Assembly (NCBI RefSeq): GCF_003350545.1
Contig: NZ_QQBA01000012.1
Coordinates: 44,795-108,794 of the forward strand
DNA length: 64,000 bases
Origin: Flavobacterium glaciei
GTDB taxonomy: Bacteria > Bacteroidota > Bacteroidia > Flavobacteriales > Flavobacteriaceae
Direction of reading: 5' to 3'
This document shows positions 47,714-56,405 of the stretch, in pieces (position 1 is the stretch's first letter; every line of letters starts with the position of its first letter). A model generated the notes under the pieces. It saw only the letters and a program-made list of their open reading frames with translations. It was not told the origin of the DNA and did no database searches. A program made the translations under genes and the position numbers.

Positions 47714-49087
47714 ATGAAAAAATTATTTTTGGGCGCTTTAGCCATGATTGCCATTTCCTCTTGTAGTGATGAAAACTTAAATACTACAGCTGAAGTACAA
47801 AATAAGGTACAACCTGCTTATGTAGCAAACCAAATCCTTATTAAATTCAAACCTACAGAAATAGGTGCCAGAACATCCAGTAACGTTCTGTCTCTAATTG
47901 GTGGGTCGACAATTGAGGTAATAAATACCAAATCCATGCAATCTTTTAGTACGAAAACAAAAGGACAAGAAGGTAAACTTTTATTAGTAAATTCAGATTT
48001 GGGTACAATGGAAGCTATTGATCTGATAAAAAACCTAAAAGAGGTAGAATATGCAGAGCCTAACTGGATTTACAATCATTACGCAGTATCAAATGATACC
48101 TACTTTACTAATAGTTCTCTTTGGGGAATGTTAGGATCTACAACTTCTCCATCGAACCAATTTGGTTCAAATGCAGCAGTTGCATGGGCAAACAATAAAT
48201 TAGGATCAGCAACAGTTTATATTGGAATCATTGACGAAGGTTATATGTATAACCACGAAGATCTTGCCGCAAACGCAGGTAAAAATCCAGGAGAAATAGC
48301 TGGTAATGGTATAGATGATGATAGAAACGGACTAGTTGATGATGTGTACGGCTGGGATTTTGCGGGAAACAATAATACTGTTTTTGATGGAGTTGAAGAC
48401 GACCACGGAACTCATGTTGCAGGAACTATTGGTGCTGTAGGTGGCAACGGTAAAGGTGTTGCAGGTGTTGTATGGAACGTAAAAATGTTAAACGCTAAAT
48501 TTTTAGGCGGAACTGGAGGTACATTGGCTAATGCTATTAAAGCAATTGACTATTTTACTGACTTAAAAACAAGACATGGAATGAACATAGTAGCTACTAA
48601 TAACTCTTGGGGTGGTGGTGGATTCTCTCAAGGTTTACAAGACGCTATTGAGAGAGCCAATACTGCGGGAATATTGTTTATTGCTGCTGCAGGAAATAGC
48701 GGAACTAACAATGATGCCACACCAAGCTATCCTGCAAGTTACCCTAATGCAAATGTAATTGCCGTTGCATCTATTACAAGTACCGGAGCTTTGTCTAGTT
48801 TTTCTCAATACGGTGCTACATCAGTTGATATAGGAGCACCTGGTTCTGGAATTTGGTCTACAGTTCCTAAACGTTCTAAAGGCAAGAATATTTCAAGCTA
48901 TGCTAGCTATAATGGAACTTCAATGGCAACTCCACATGTTTCTGGAGCTGCTGCTTTATACGCTTCATTAAATCCTGGAGCAACTGCAGCACAAATTAAA
49001 GGGGCACTTTTGAATAGTGCTACACCTACTGCATCTCTTTCAGGAAAATGTGCAACAGGTGGCCGATTAAATGTAAGTGGTTTCTAA
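47714..49087 (+). CDS. Subtilisin-like serine protease lipoprotein (S8 family)
   Basis: The 457-residue protein has lipoprotein signal AMIAISSC (Cys17) followed by SDEN, which resembles the surface-export signal of Flavobacteriia lipoproteins. A propeptide-like segment (about 35-110, ILIKFKPTEIG) precedes the catalytic domain with the triad Asp174 (IGIIDEGYM), His231 (DDHGTHVAGTIG) and Ser403 (NGTSMATPHVSG), plus the oxyanion Asn block ATNNSWGGG. It is likely an active surface or periplasmic protease. There is no C-terminal sorting domain, which agrees with lipid anchoring. Confidence 0.94.
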   Translation: MKKLFLGALAMIAISSCSDENLNTTAEVQNKVQPAYVANQILIKFKPTEIGARTSSNVLSLIGGSTIEVINTKSMQSFSTKTKGQEGKLLLVNSDLGTMEAIDLIKNLKEVEYAEPNWIYNHYAVSNDTYFTNSSLWGMLGSTTSPSNQFGSNAAVAWANNKLGSATVYIGIIDEGYMYNHEDLAANAGKNPGEIAGNGIDDDRNGLVDDVYGWDFAGNNNTVFDGVEDDHGTHVAGTIGAVGGNGKGVAGVVWNVKMLNAKFLGGTGGTLANAIKAIDYFTDLKTRHGMNIVATNNSWGGGGFSQGLQDAIERANTAGILFIAAAGNSGTNNDATPSYPASYPNANVIAVASITSTGALSSFSQYGATSVDIGAPGSGIWSTVPKRSKGKNISSYASYNGTSMATPHVSGAAALYASLNPGATAAQIKGALLNSATPTASLSGKCATGGRLNVSGF

Positions 49088-49109
49088 TATATCACAATAT
49101 AATAAAACA

Positions 49110-49140
49110 AAAAGAGTACACTAGTTGTACTCTTTTTTTA
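49110..49140 (+). terminator. Terminator of the S8 protease gene
   Basis: An 11-bp stem AAAAGAGTACA/TGTACTCTTTT with loop CTAGT is followed by more T. Confidence 0.88.
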
Positions 49141-49452
49141 TGGCCAAGATTTTTTTATTATTAAAAATTATAATTGTAAAATATTTAAAGTAGAAATAAA
49201 TTAAAAAGCAAAGCAAAATACAATTGCTAAAAACAATTTGTCTTATTTTATGTTAAATTCAGGACTAACAAATAAAAACTGTAACTAACTTCAATTAAAT
49301 CTTCCTTCATTTCTACTGATATAATTAAAAATAAATCAACCGATTTTATTCAATAAAAATAGAATCATTTTTAGAAAAATTTACCTCGAAAACAACAACA
49401 CAAACTAATACATTTCAAATAAAATATTAATTTTGATTACAAATAATTAATC
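49141..49452. other. Gene-free AT-rich stretch before the transporter gene
   Basis: About 310 bp with no ORF or structure of note; presumably contains the promoter of the following operon. Confidence 0.4.
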
Positions 49453-50106
49453 ATGTTCAAAACCAAAAAAGAACTTGTCTTTATCATCCTAGCGGGGATA
49501 TTTATCACTAATGCTGTTACTGCAGAGCTAATTGGGGGGAAACTGATACAAATAGGACCGTTTGTAATGAGCATTGGGATTTTGCCTTGGCCTATTGTTT
49601 TCCTGACTACTGATTTAATCAATGAGTATTTTGGAGAAAAAGGGGTAAAGAAACTATCCCTAATCACAGCAGGGTTAATCGCCTACTCTTTCCTTGTTTT
49701 ACTTTTTGCGATCAATATTCCCGCCGCAAAAGGAATCAGTCCGGTCAACGATGAACAATTTTTTGCAGTTTTCGGACAAAGCATGTGGATTATTGTAGGT
49801 AGCATCATCGCCTTCTTGGTTTCTCAATTGATTGATGTGACTGTTTTTTGGTTTTTTAAAAACCGTACAGGAAACAACAAAATATGGCTGAGAGCAACTG
49901 GTTCTACTGTTATTTCTCAGTTATTCGACTCTTTTATTGTTTTAGGAATTGCTTTTTGGTTACCCGGAAAAATAAATTTTGATACATTTTTAACCTCAGC
50001 ATTAACGGGTTATACTTTTAAACTTGGTATTGCCATTCTTTTGACTCCCTTAATTTACCTAGGTCATTACTTAATAAAAACCTATTTAGCCACTGATAAC
50101 GAATGA
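49453..50106 (+). CDS. Queuosine-precursor transporter (YhhQ/DUF165 family)
   Basis: The 217-residue inner-membrane protein has about six helices and YhhQ-family blocks: ITNAVTAELIGGKLIQIGPF, PIVFLTTDLINEYFGEKGVKK, SQLIDVTVFWFFKNRTGNNKIWLRATGSTVISQLFDSFIVLGIAF. The family imports 7-deazaguanine precursors (preQ0/preQ1) for tRNA queuosine. This links it to queG in this window. It overlaps tag by 4 bp (ATGA). Confidence 0.9.
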   Translation: MFKTKKELVFIILAGIFITNAVTAELIGGKLIQIGPFVMSIGILPWPIVFLTTDLINEYFGEKGVKKLSLITAGLIAYSFLVLLFAINIPAAKGISPVNDEQFFAVFGQSMWIIVGSIIAFLVSQLIDVTVFWFFKNRTGNNKIWLRATGSTVISQLFDSFIVLGIAFWLPGKINFDTFLTSALTGYTFKLGIAILLTPLIYLGHYLIKTYLATDNE

Positions 50107-50669
50107 TTACAGACGATAAACCCCGCTGTGGATGGTGTACTTCGAGTGATTTGTACAAAAAATACCATGACGAAGAATGGGGCGTTCCCGTATATGACGA
50201 CGCCACTTTATTTGAGTTTTTGCTACTTGAAACATTTCAGGCTGGACTGAGCTGGATTACTATTTTGAACAAGAGAGAAAATTTCAGAACTGCTTTTGAC
50301 CAATTTGATTACAAAAAAATTTCGCAGTACACCGATGAAAAAATACTTGATTTATTACAAGATGCGGGTATCATTCGCAACAAACTTAAAGTATATTCAG
50401 CAGTTACTAATGCCCAAGCATTTATTAAAATCCAAGAAGAATTTGGTAGTTTTTCTAAATATATATGGAATTTCACGGGTGGTAAACCCATTCAAAACAA
50501 CCGAGAATCCTTGCGAGAAGTTCCAGCTACAACACCGCTTTCAGATGCTATTAGTAAAGATTTAAAAAAGCGCGGGTTCAAATTTGTGGGTTCAACCGTA
50601 GTCTATGCACACATGCAAGCCACTGGAATGGTTGATGATCATGTAGCAAATTGCTGGAAGAAAAAATAG
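50103..50669 (+). CDS. tag: DNA-3-methyladenine glycosylase I
   Basis: The 188-residue base-excision enzyme has the zinc-site residues and the Tag signature: RCGWCTSSDLYKKYHDEEWGVPVYDD, LLLETFQAGLSWITILNKRENFR, and the C-terminal GSTVVYAHMQATGMVDDHVANCW. It removes 3-methyladenine from DNA. The start overlaps the transporter stop, so the two are co-translated. Confidence 0.95.
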   Translation: MITDDKPRCGWCTSSDLYKKYHDEEWGVPVYDDATLFEFLLLETFQAGLSWITILNKRENFRTAFDQFDYKKISQYTDEKILDLLQDAGIIRNKLKVYSAVTNAQAFIKIQEEFGSFSKYIWNFTGGKPIQNNRESLREVPATTPLSDAISKDLKKRGFKFVGSTVVYAHMQATGMVDDHVANCWKKK

Positions 50670-50730
50670 TATTTCATTTTGTAGCCTCAGTTTACAGTTG
50701 GAAAATAATATAAAATTCGGGAGTAACATA

Positions 50731-51369
50731 TTATTTGTTTTTCAGAATTTTCATAAAATCCTCTCTTTCTATTTCACGACAACCCAAACTTTCGAGATGT
50801 GGATTATAAACTTGGCAATCCAATAGTTTGTAATTTTCTTTTTTTAAGTGGCTAACCAAAGCAATAAACCCTACTTTGGAAGCATTAGAAACTTTAGAAA
50901 ACATACTTTCTCCACAAAAAACATGACCTAAATCAATTCCATACAAACCGCCAACCAACTCATCATCTTGCCAAACTTCAACTGATTTTGCTACCCCTAA
51001 TTCATGGAGGCTACAATAGGCTTCGATCATATCATTAGTAATCCAAGTTCCGTTTTGACCGTCACGTTTTATATTCTGACAGTTTGAAATTACATCTCTA
51101 AAATTTTGATTAAAAGTAACCTTAAAAATATTCCGATTCAGAATATTTCGCATACTTTTTGACACAATCAATTCATCCAGAAACAAGACCATTCTAGGAT
51201 TAGGTGACCACCAAGTAATGGGTTCGCCATCTTCAAACCATGGGAAAATTCCATTCCTATAAGCAAGCTGTAAACGATCAGTAGACAAATCCCCACCAAG
51301 AGCAAGAATACCAGTAGAATTAGTCTGAGAAACTGGAGGGAAGAACAATGCTGTAGTTAAATAATACAT
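50731..51369 (-). CDS. aat: Leucyl/phenylalanyl-tRNA--protein transferase
   Basis: This 212-residue N-end-rule enzyme has LALGGDLSTDRLQLAYRNGIFPWFEDGEPITWWSPNPRMVL, GTWITNDMIEAYCSLHELGVAKSVEVW, GLYGIDLGHVFCGESMFSKVSNASKVG and LLDCQVYNPHLESLG, the full set of family blocks. It adds Leu/Phe to N-terminal Arg/Lys to mark proteins for ClpAP. It converges with tag. Confidence 0.95.
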   Translation of the reverse strand: MYYLTTALFFPPVSQTNSTGILALGGDLSTDRLQLAYRNGIFPWFEDGEPITWWSPNPRMVLFLDELIVSKSMRNILNRNIFKVTFNQNFRDVISNCQNIKRDGQNGTWITNDMIEAYCSLHELGVAKSVEVWQDDELVGGLYGIDLGHVFCGESMFSKVSNASKVGFIALVSHLKKENYKLLDCQVYNPHLESLGCREIEREDFMKILKNK

Positions 51370-51401
51370 TTTTCAATTTCAAAAATCAATAGCAATTTCA
51401 A

Positions 51402-51445
51402 AAAAAAAGTCAGAAATTCAAGTACAACTCGAACTTCTGACTTTT
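51402..51445 (-). terminator. Terminator of the DUF3127 gene
   Basis: Stem AAAAGTCAGAAATTC/GAACTTCTGACTTTT (one mismatch), followed on the minus strand by a run of T. It lies between the DUF3127 stop and the aat start. Confidence 0.82.
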
Positions 51446-51466
51446 AACTTTTAACTTTTTTATGTC

Positions 51467-51847
51467 TTAGAATGGCAAATCATCTGCTTCTTCTTCGTTT
51501 AAGTTAGTTGCTGGTGCAAATGCTTCAGCAGCTGGCATTGGAGGCATTTGCGCTGCAGAAGGAGCTTCAGCTTGCAATTTCCCTATTCTCCATCCTTGTA
51601 TAGTATTAAAATATACCGTTTCCCCTTGAGGATTTATCCATTCTCTACCTCTTAGATTTATATCAATTTTTACAGGCTCCCCTACTTGAAAACCGTTTAA
51701 TAAGTCACATTTGTCCTGAACAAACTGAACTAAAATATGTTGTGGATACTGCTCATCAGTTGTAACAACAACATCTCTTTTTTTGAAACCTCCAGATCCA
51801 ACTTCTTTAGTTTGATCGATCATTTTAATTTTTCCTGTAACTTCCAT
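51467..51847 (-). CDS. DUF3127 protein, OB-fold-like with SSB-type acidic tail
   Basis: The 126-residue protein has an N-terminal OB-like domain (VTGKIKMIDQTKEVGSGGFKKRDVVVTT, VQFVQDKCDLL, VGEPVKIDINLRGREWINPQGETVYFNTIQGWRI), then a flexible Ala/Pro-rich linker (about 95-113). It ends EEEADDLPF. That tip resembles the SSB C-terminal DDDIPF that docks replication and repair proteins. DUF3127 is confined largely to Bacteroidota. A single-strand nucleic-acid-binding role is inferred, not shown. Confidence 0.88.
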   Translation of the reverse strand: MEVTGKIKMIDQTKEVGSGGFKKRDVVVTTDEQYPQHILVQFVQDKCDLLNGFQVGEPVKIDINLRGREWINPQGETVYFNTIQGWRIGKLQAEAPSAAQMPPMPAAEAFAPATNLNEEEADDLPF

Positions 51848-51871
51848 CTTCTATGTTTTAATTGTTTTGCT

Positions 51872-52753
51872 CTATTTTTTTCTTTCTGCTAAAAGTACTT
51901 TCCATGCAGAAAACACGTCATTTGCATTTAAATATTTTTTAGCTTCAAGATGCACTTTTAGCTCATCGTCGGAACTTAAAACTCCTTTTACCGCAAAATT
52001 TTGTTTTACAAATATACTAACTTCTTCCTTTGTGGGCAAGGCTTCAATATTACCTAAAATCCCTAAATCGTTTCCATCAAAAACAACGCTTTCTTTTATA
52101 AAATCTGGAATCGAATCTACTCCAATCCCTAATGTAGATAGTGGTTTTGGAACTTCAAAAAGTCCTTGATTTGATCTGGAATACCAATTGCCGCCTAATC
52201 TGGAGACCAAGTCTATTTTATGTTGATCAATCGCTCCGTTTTCATCTAAAAAAGACTCTTCGATATGAATTCGCAAGACTTCACAAAGCACTAAATTACC
52301 AGCTCCGCCCTCTGTCCCTAATGGAATAATCTGAGTGACTTTGCATTCAAATTGAACGGGTGATTCCTTAACTCTAAAAGGTTTAACAACCTCTGAGGCA
52401 ATGGGCGTCAAGCCCGACTTTACAAACTCATCTACTCCATCAGCGTATTCTGTACTTGCCAGAGAGGTTTGCTGAACTATATCATAATTAACCACATTAA
52501 TAACTACTTCTCGAGTGGCTTCGGCATTGATTAACGTATGTTTTATCGAATTATCACGAACGCGTCTTGCAGGCGAAAATATCAAAATAGGAGGATTAGC
52601 ACTAAATACATTAAAGAAACTAAAAGGCGATAAATTTGCATTCCCTTCGGCATCCATAGTACTGGCAAAAGCAATAGGCCTTGGTCCAACGGAACTTTGC
52701 AAATATCCTTGTAATTTTGCAGTTTCAATACTTTTAGGATCTATTGTAATCAT
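51872..52753 (-). CDS. Flavin reductase-like FMN-binding protein
   Basis: The 293-residue protein has the split-barrel flavin reductase domain in its first 200 residues: LQSSVGPRPIAFASTMDAEGNANLSPFSFFNVFSANPPILIFSPARR, VNVVNYDIVQQ and QFECKVTQIIPLG. A C-terminal extension (about 205-293) follows. Family members bind FMN and reduce flavin with NAD(P)H or act on small aromatics. Substrate and partner are unknown. It is 24 bp upstream of the DUF3127 gene on the same strand. Confidence 0.88.
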   Translation of the reverse strand: MITIDPKSIETAKLQGYLQSSVGPRPIAFASTMDAEGNANLSPFSFFNVFSANPPILIFSPARRVRDNSIKHTLINAEATREVVINVVNYDIVQQTSLASTEYADGVDEFVKSGLTPIASEVVKPFRVKESPVQFECKVTQIIPLGTEGGAGNLVLCEVLRIHIEESFLDENGAIDQHKIDLVSRLGGNWYSRSNQGLFEVPKPLSTLGIGVDSIPDFIKESVVFDGNDLGILGNIEALPTKEEVSIFVKQNFAVKGVLSSDDELKVHLEAKKYLNANDVFSAWKVLLAERKK

Positions 52754-52927
52754 ACGTTTTTAATTTATTGCTGAAAGATACAAAAGTAGACAAATGAATT
52801 AAGTTTAAGAAGCAGTAAATTCAATTTAGAATAAAATAAAGGATAGCTAATCTCAAAAAAAATCTTTCCCTAAAAATAAAATACTACAGCTTTTATTTCG
52901 TTATATTTATACCTCTAAATTATATTT

Positions 52928-54076
52928 ATGCAGTTTTCTGAAAGAAGAAATACGACTCGTTGGGTTATTATTTTTGCATCCTTTTTAATCATTTCATTAA
53001 TTCTCTGGAATACTTATACTTTTTTTCAAATCTTCAAATATGAGGAGCGAGTAAAAATGAATCTTTGGGCAAAAGCTCAAAAAACGCTCAACAATGCTGG
53101 TGAGAATACCGATGTAGAACTTCCGCTTCAGATTTTCAGTAACAACACTTCAATCCCTATTATTCTTACTGAAAATGACCGCATTATAAACACTGTAAAT
53201 ATTGATGATGCCATTATAAAAGATGAGCGCAAAGCCAAGGATTTTTTATCCAAATTAAAAAGCGAAAATGAACCAATAGTCATTGAATATGTACCCGGGA
53301 AATTTCAAAATTTATATTATGGAAATTCCGCATTACTAAATAAGCTAAAATATTACCCAGTGGCTTTAGTGCTTATCATTGTGCTTTTTGGAGCGCTTGT
53401 TTATAATTTTTATAGGAGTACAAAAATGGTCACGCAAAACAAACTTTGGGCAGGAATGGCAAAAGAAACGGCACATCAGATAGGAACACCACTCTCATCA
53501 CTAATAGGCTGGGTCGAACTCTTGAAGTCTGAAAATGTGGACGAAAGTACTACTTTTGAAATAGAAAAAGACATTGAGCGTTTACAAACCATCACTGATC
53601 GATTCTCAAAAATAGGATCGGAACCCAAATTAGAAAATAAAGATATTGTTGCCGAAACACAACAATCCTATGACTATTTACAATCCCGATTCTCCAAACA
53701 AATTGAGTTTTCGTTCAAAGCGCCTAATTCAAGAATTATGGTGTCGCTGAATCCTACATTACACAGTTGGACCATTGAGAATTTGGTAAAAAACGCAATC
53801 GATGCGATGAAAGGAAAAGGAAAATTAGCTTTAAAAATTGAACAAGACGGCGATTATGTAAAAATAAACGTTTCAGATACTGGGGGAGGAATTCAAAAAA
53901 AACAATTCAAAAGTATTTTTGAACCTGGTTTTACTACTAAAAAAAGAGGTTGGGGATTAGGCCTTTCCTTAACCAAGCGAATTGTAGAAGAATATCACAA
54001 AGGAACTATAAAAGTCTTGAATTCAGAAATTGGAAAAGGCACAACGATGCAAGTCAGTTTCAAAAAAACAATTTGA
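52928..54076 (+). CDS. Orphan two-helix sensor histidine kinase
   Basis: The 382-residue membrane kinase has helices at about 13-36 and 143-163 that enclose a small extracytoplasmic domain of about 105 residues. The H box reads AKETAHQIGTPLSSLIGW, the N box NLVKNAIDAM, G1 DTGGGI and G2 GWGLGLSLTKRIVEEYHKG, so it should be catalytically active. No HAMP domain is obvious and no response regulator lies nearby. The stop is 1 bp from the stop of the converging transglutaminase gene. The signal is unknown. Confidence 0.92.
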   Translation: MQFSERRNTTRWVIIFASFLIISLILWNTYTFFQIFKYEERVKMNLWAKAQKTLNNAGENTDVELPLQIFSNNTSIPIILTENDRIINTVNIDDAIIKDERKAKDFLSKLKSENEPIVIEYVPGKFQNLYYGNSALLNKLKYYPVALVLIIVLFGALVYNFYRSTKMVTQNKLWAGMAKETAHQIGTPLSSLIGWVELLKSENVDESTTFEIEKDIERLQTITDRFSKIGSEPKLENKDIVAETQQSYDYLQSRFSKQIEFSFKAPNSRIMVSLNPTLHSWTIENLVKNAIDAMKGKGKLALKIEQDGDYVKINVSDTGGGIQKKQFKSIFEPGFTTKKRGWGLGLSLTKRIVEEYHKGTIKVLNSEIGKGTTMQVSFKKTI

Positions 54077-54077
54077 T

Positions 54078-55244
54078 TTATCGAACTCTAAACTGTACCG
54101 CTTTAGAGAACATTGTTTTTCTGACTATTTTTGACTTGCTCAAATAATTTTTAACAAACAAAGAATGTTCCTCTGCTTGTGATAAAGCTACTCCAATTGA
54201 TTTTTTTATCGATTCCGCATTCGCTTTATTTTGACTTCCTACAGAACCCACGCTATAAATATTGTTCTGGCAATTGATTAGTATTTCTTTTGGTGTTTCA
54301 ATCATGCTGCTAATTTCAGAGTCTGACAAAGCAGGATTGAATTTATTATTTCTGTAACGGATAAATTCATTCAATAACACTACGGCTTTATTCATTTCAA
54401 TAACAATAGCATTCAATTTTTCAATATTTGTCTTTTGTCGCAAATAAACCAACTGTTGCTTTTTTCCTTCATAACGCTCCAAAATCATGTCGTTTTTTAA
54501 ACCATTTTTTTCTATTCTTTCTACCGAAGCAAATAATTGTTCTGCTTCAGGTAATACATTATACTTGATAATTTCGTTCTCAAAATCAAAATATTTCTTG
54601 TCTTTATTGATTTGGATTTTTCCTTCATAAAACTCATTATTGGTAATAGGATAATTCAAAAATTGCCACAAATAATCAAATGGAATATGGGAAGCTATAA
54701 TTTTAGAAGGCTCAGCTTTGAAATAAGCTTTATTTAATTTTTTATAAAATTTTCCATTATTGACATAGCCAGAACCCCAAGTTGCGTCAAAAATAAACCA
54801 CTTTTTATCAATTTTGGCTGCAATCCAAGCATGCGCTAGGTTACTTACTTTTCCATTTTGCTTGTTGTATCCTTCTATAATATAGGATTGAATTCCAATT
54901 TTCTGGGCCAGATCATTAAAAACAGAAGCATAATGAATACAAACCCCTTTTCTGGTTTTTAAAGTCCTTGCGATTTTTTGCTGCACCGTTTCTTTGAAGT
55001 TTACGGCATACATTCCAGGAATATCGTAACTGATATTGGATGCGGTCCAATAATAAGCCGCTCGGATTTTATCTGATTCTGTTTTGAAATTAGCGTTGAT
55101 ATAGTTTGCAATTGTTTGCGTAGAAGTAGTTGCAGCAGTGGGAATAGCCTCCATTTTAGCATCAACAACAGCATAACGAGGATTTGCTTGTCCAAAACTC
55201 AGCGAACAGCAAAAGAAAGAAAGCAACAGAAAAATATTTTTCAT
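54078..55244 (-). CDS. Secreted transglutaminase-like protein
   Basis: The 388-residue protein has a signal peptide (cut near LSFGQ) and a transglutaminase-like domain with the Cys-His-Asp triad in RKGVCIHYASVFNDL, NLAHAWIAAKI and WFIFDATWGSG. The C-terminal half (about 230-388) is helical and Lys/Glu-rich. Periplasmic members are often proteases or peptide-processing enzymes rather than cross-linkers. The triad looks complete; the substrate is unknown. Confidence 0.88.
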   Translation of the reverse strand: MKNIFLLLSFFCCSLSFGQANPRYAVVDAKMEAIPTAATTSTQTIANYINANFKTESDKIRAAYYWTASNISYDIPGMYAVNFKETVQQKIARTLKTRKGVCIHYASVFNDLAQKIGIQSYIIEGYNKQNGKVSNLAHAWIAAKIDKKWFIFDATWGSGYVNNGKFYKKLNKAYFKAEPSKIIASHIPFDYLWQFLNYPITNNEFYEGKIQINKDKKYFDFENEIIKYNVLPEAEQLFASVERIEKNGLKNDMILERYEGKKQQLVYLRQKTNIEKLNAIVIEMNKAVVLLNEFIRYRNNKFNPALSDSEISSMIETPKEILINCQNNIYSVGSVGSQNKANAESIKKSIGVALSQAEEHSLFVKNYLSKSKIVRKTMFSKAVQFRVR

Positions 55245-55266
55245 AGTATATAAGGAGGCGTCATAA

Positions 55267-55303
55267 ATTAGAAAAGGGAAGAGGTTTGCACCTATTCCCT
55301 TTT
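55267..55303 (-). terminator. Terminator of greA-HIT operon
   Basis: AAAAGGGA (55272-55279) pairs with TCCCTTTT (55296-55303), with an inner AGGT/ACCT stem; TTTTCTAATTT follows on the minus strand. Confidence 0.6.
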
Positions 55304-55339
55304 AAACGAAAACCATACCAAAATATTTTATTTAAAAAA

Positions 55340-55732
55340 TTACTGTAAATTGGTTTTTATGCTTGCCGCCAAAGTTTCAAATTCGTCTTTGGATAACTTT
55401 ACTTTGTTTTGAAAACGCATTTCGTCCATTTCATTCAACGGAATCAAATGCACGTGCGCATGAGGAACTTCAAGTCCTACCACTGCCATTCCAATACGTT
55501 TGCAAGAAACTGTTTTCTCGAGCGCAACTGCAATTTTTTTTGAGAACTGCATTAAACCCAAATACAAATCATCATCCATCTCAAAAATCTTATTGATTTC
55601 TTGTTTAGGAATACAAAGTGTGTGTCCTTTTGCATTGGGATTTACATCCAAAAACGCCAAGAAGTTTTCATCTTCAGCGATTTTGTAACATGGAATTTCT
55701 CCGTTTATGATTTTGGTAAAAATACTTGACAT
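55340..55732 (-). CDS. HIT-family nucleotide hydrolase
   Basis: The 130-residue cytoplasmic protein ends its core with HAHVHLIPL, the catalytic histidine triad, and has SIFTKIINGEIPCYKIAEDENFLAFLD at the start, as in HINT-type phosphoramidases. It probably hydrolyses AMP-linked compounds. It lies 34 bp downstream of greA and is probably co-transcribed with it, a common arrangement in Flavobacterium. Confidence 0.94.
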   Translation of the reverse strand: MSSIFTKIINGEIPCYKIAEDENFLAFLDVNPNAKGHTLCIPKQEINKIFEMDDDLYLGLMQFSKKIAVALEKTVSCKRIGMAVVGLEVPHAHVHLIPLNEMDEMRFQNKVKLSKDEFETLAASIKTNLQ

Positions 55733-55766
55733 CTTGAATCGATTAATCGTTTAAATCTTTAACTAT

Positions 55767-56243
55767 TTAGTCACGCGAAATTTCCAAAATTTCGAATTTC
55801 AAAATACCATTCGGCACTGTGATTTCAGCAAATTCACCCACTGATTTTCCTAGCAAACCTTTCCCAATAGGTGAAGTCACAGAGATTTTTCCTGTTTTTA
55901 AATCGGCTTCACTTTCTGCAACTAATGTATAGGTCATCTCCATACCATTGGTTTGGTTCTTGATTTTTACATTTGATAAAACTAAGACTTTAGAAAGATC
56001 TAAATGAGATTCATCAATTAATCGAGCGTTAGAATGCACTTCTTCTAGTTTAGCAATTCGCATTTCAAGCATTCCTTGCGCTTCCTTAGCCGCATCATAT
56101 TCGGCATTCTCTGAAAGATCGCCTTTATCTCTTGCTTCAGCTATATCCGCCGATGCTTTTGGACGCATTACGCTTTTTAAATAATCTAATTCTTCTCTTA
56201 ATTTCTTCAACCCTTCTGCGGTGTAATACGATACTGTACTCAT
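55767..56243 (-). CDS. greA: Transcription elongation factor GreA
   Basis: The 158-residue protein has an N-terminal coiled coil whose tip keeps the acidic residues Asp42 and Glu45 (GDLSENAEYDAAKEAQ), needed to stimulate RNA cleavage in backtracked polymerase. The C-terminal FKBP-like domain (ISVTSPIGKGLLGKSVGEFAEI) follows. Its leader contains a terminator-like hairpin downstream of a -7 box, suggesting attenuation. Confidence 0.96.
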   Translation of the reverse strand: MSTVSYYTAEGLKKLREELDYLKSVMRPKASADIAEARDKGDLSENAEYDAAKEAQGMLEMRIAKLEEVHSNARLIDESHLDLSKVLVLSNVKIKNQTNGMEMTYTLVAESEADLKTGKISVTSPIGKGLLGKSVGEFAEITVPNGILKFEILEISRD

Positions 56244-56266
56244 AAATTCTTTATTTATATAAATAG

Positions 56267-56291
56267 AAAAAATCCCATCAGGACGGGATTT
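56267..56291 (-). terminator. Terminator-like hairpin in the greA leader
   Basis: AAATCCC (56270-56276) pairs with GGGATTT (56285-56291) around an 8-nt loop, and TTTTTT follows on the minus strand, 23 bp before the greA ATG. The next gene on the other side reads away (plus strand), so this is not its terminator. Confidence 0.62.
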
Positions 56292-56298
56292 CTTTCCA

Positions 56299-56306
56299 CA
56301 AAGATA
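56299..56306 (-). promoter_or_regulatory. -7 element of greA
   Basis: TATCTTTG on the minus strand matches TAnnTTTG; transcription would start just before the leader hairpin. No clear -33 TTG. Confidence 0.5.
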
Positions 56307-56405
56307 TTATTATTTTTTTTTCGTCTTAAATTATATGTTAATCATATATAATTCAAAGTTAAATAAATTAAATTTGTTTCACTAATACTTTGACACTATT
56401 TTAAA

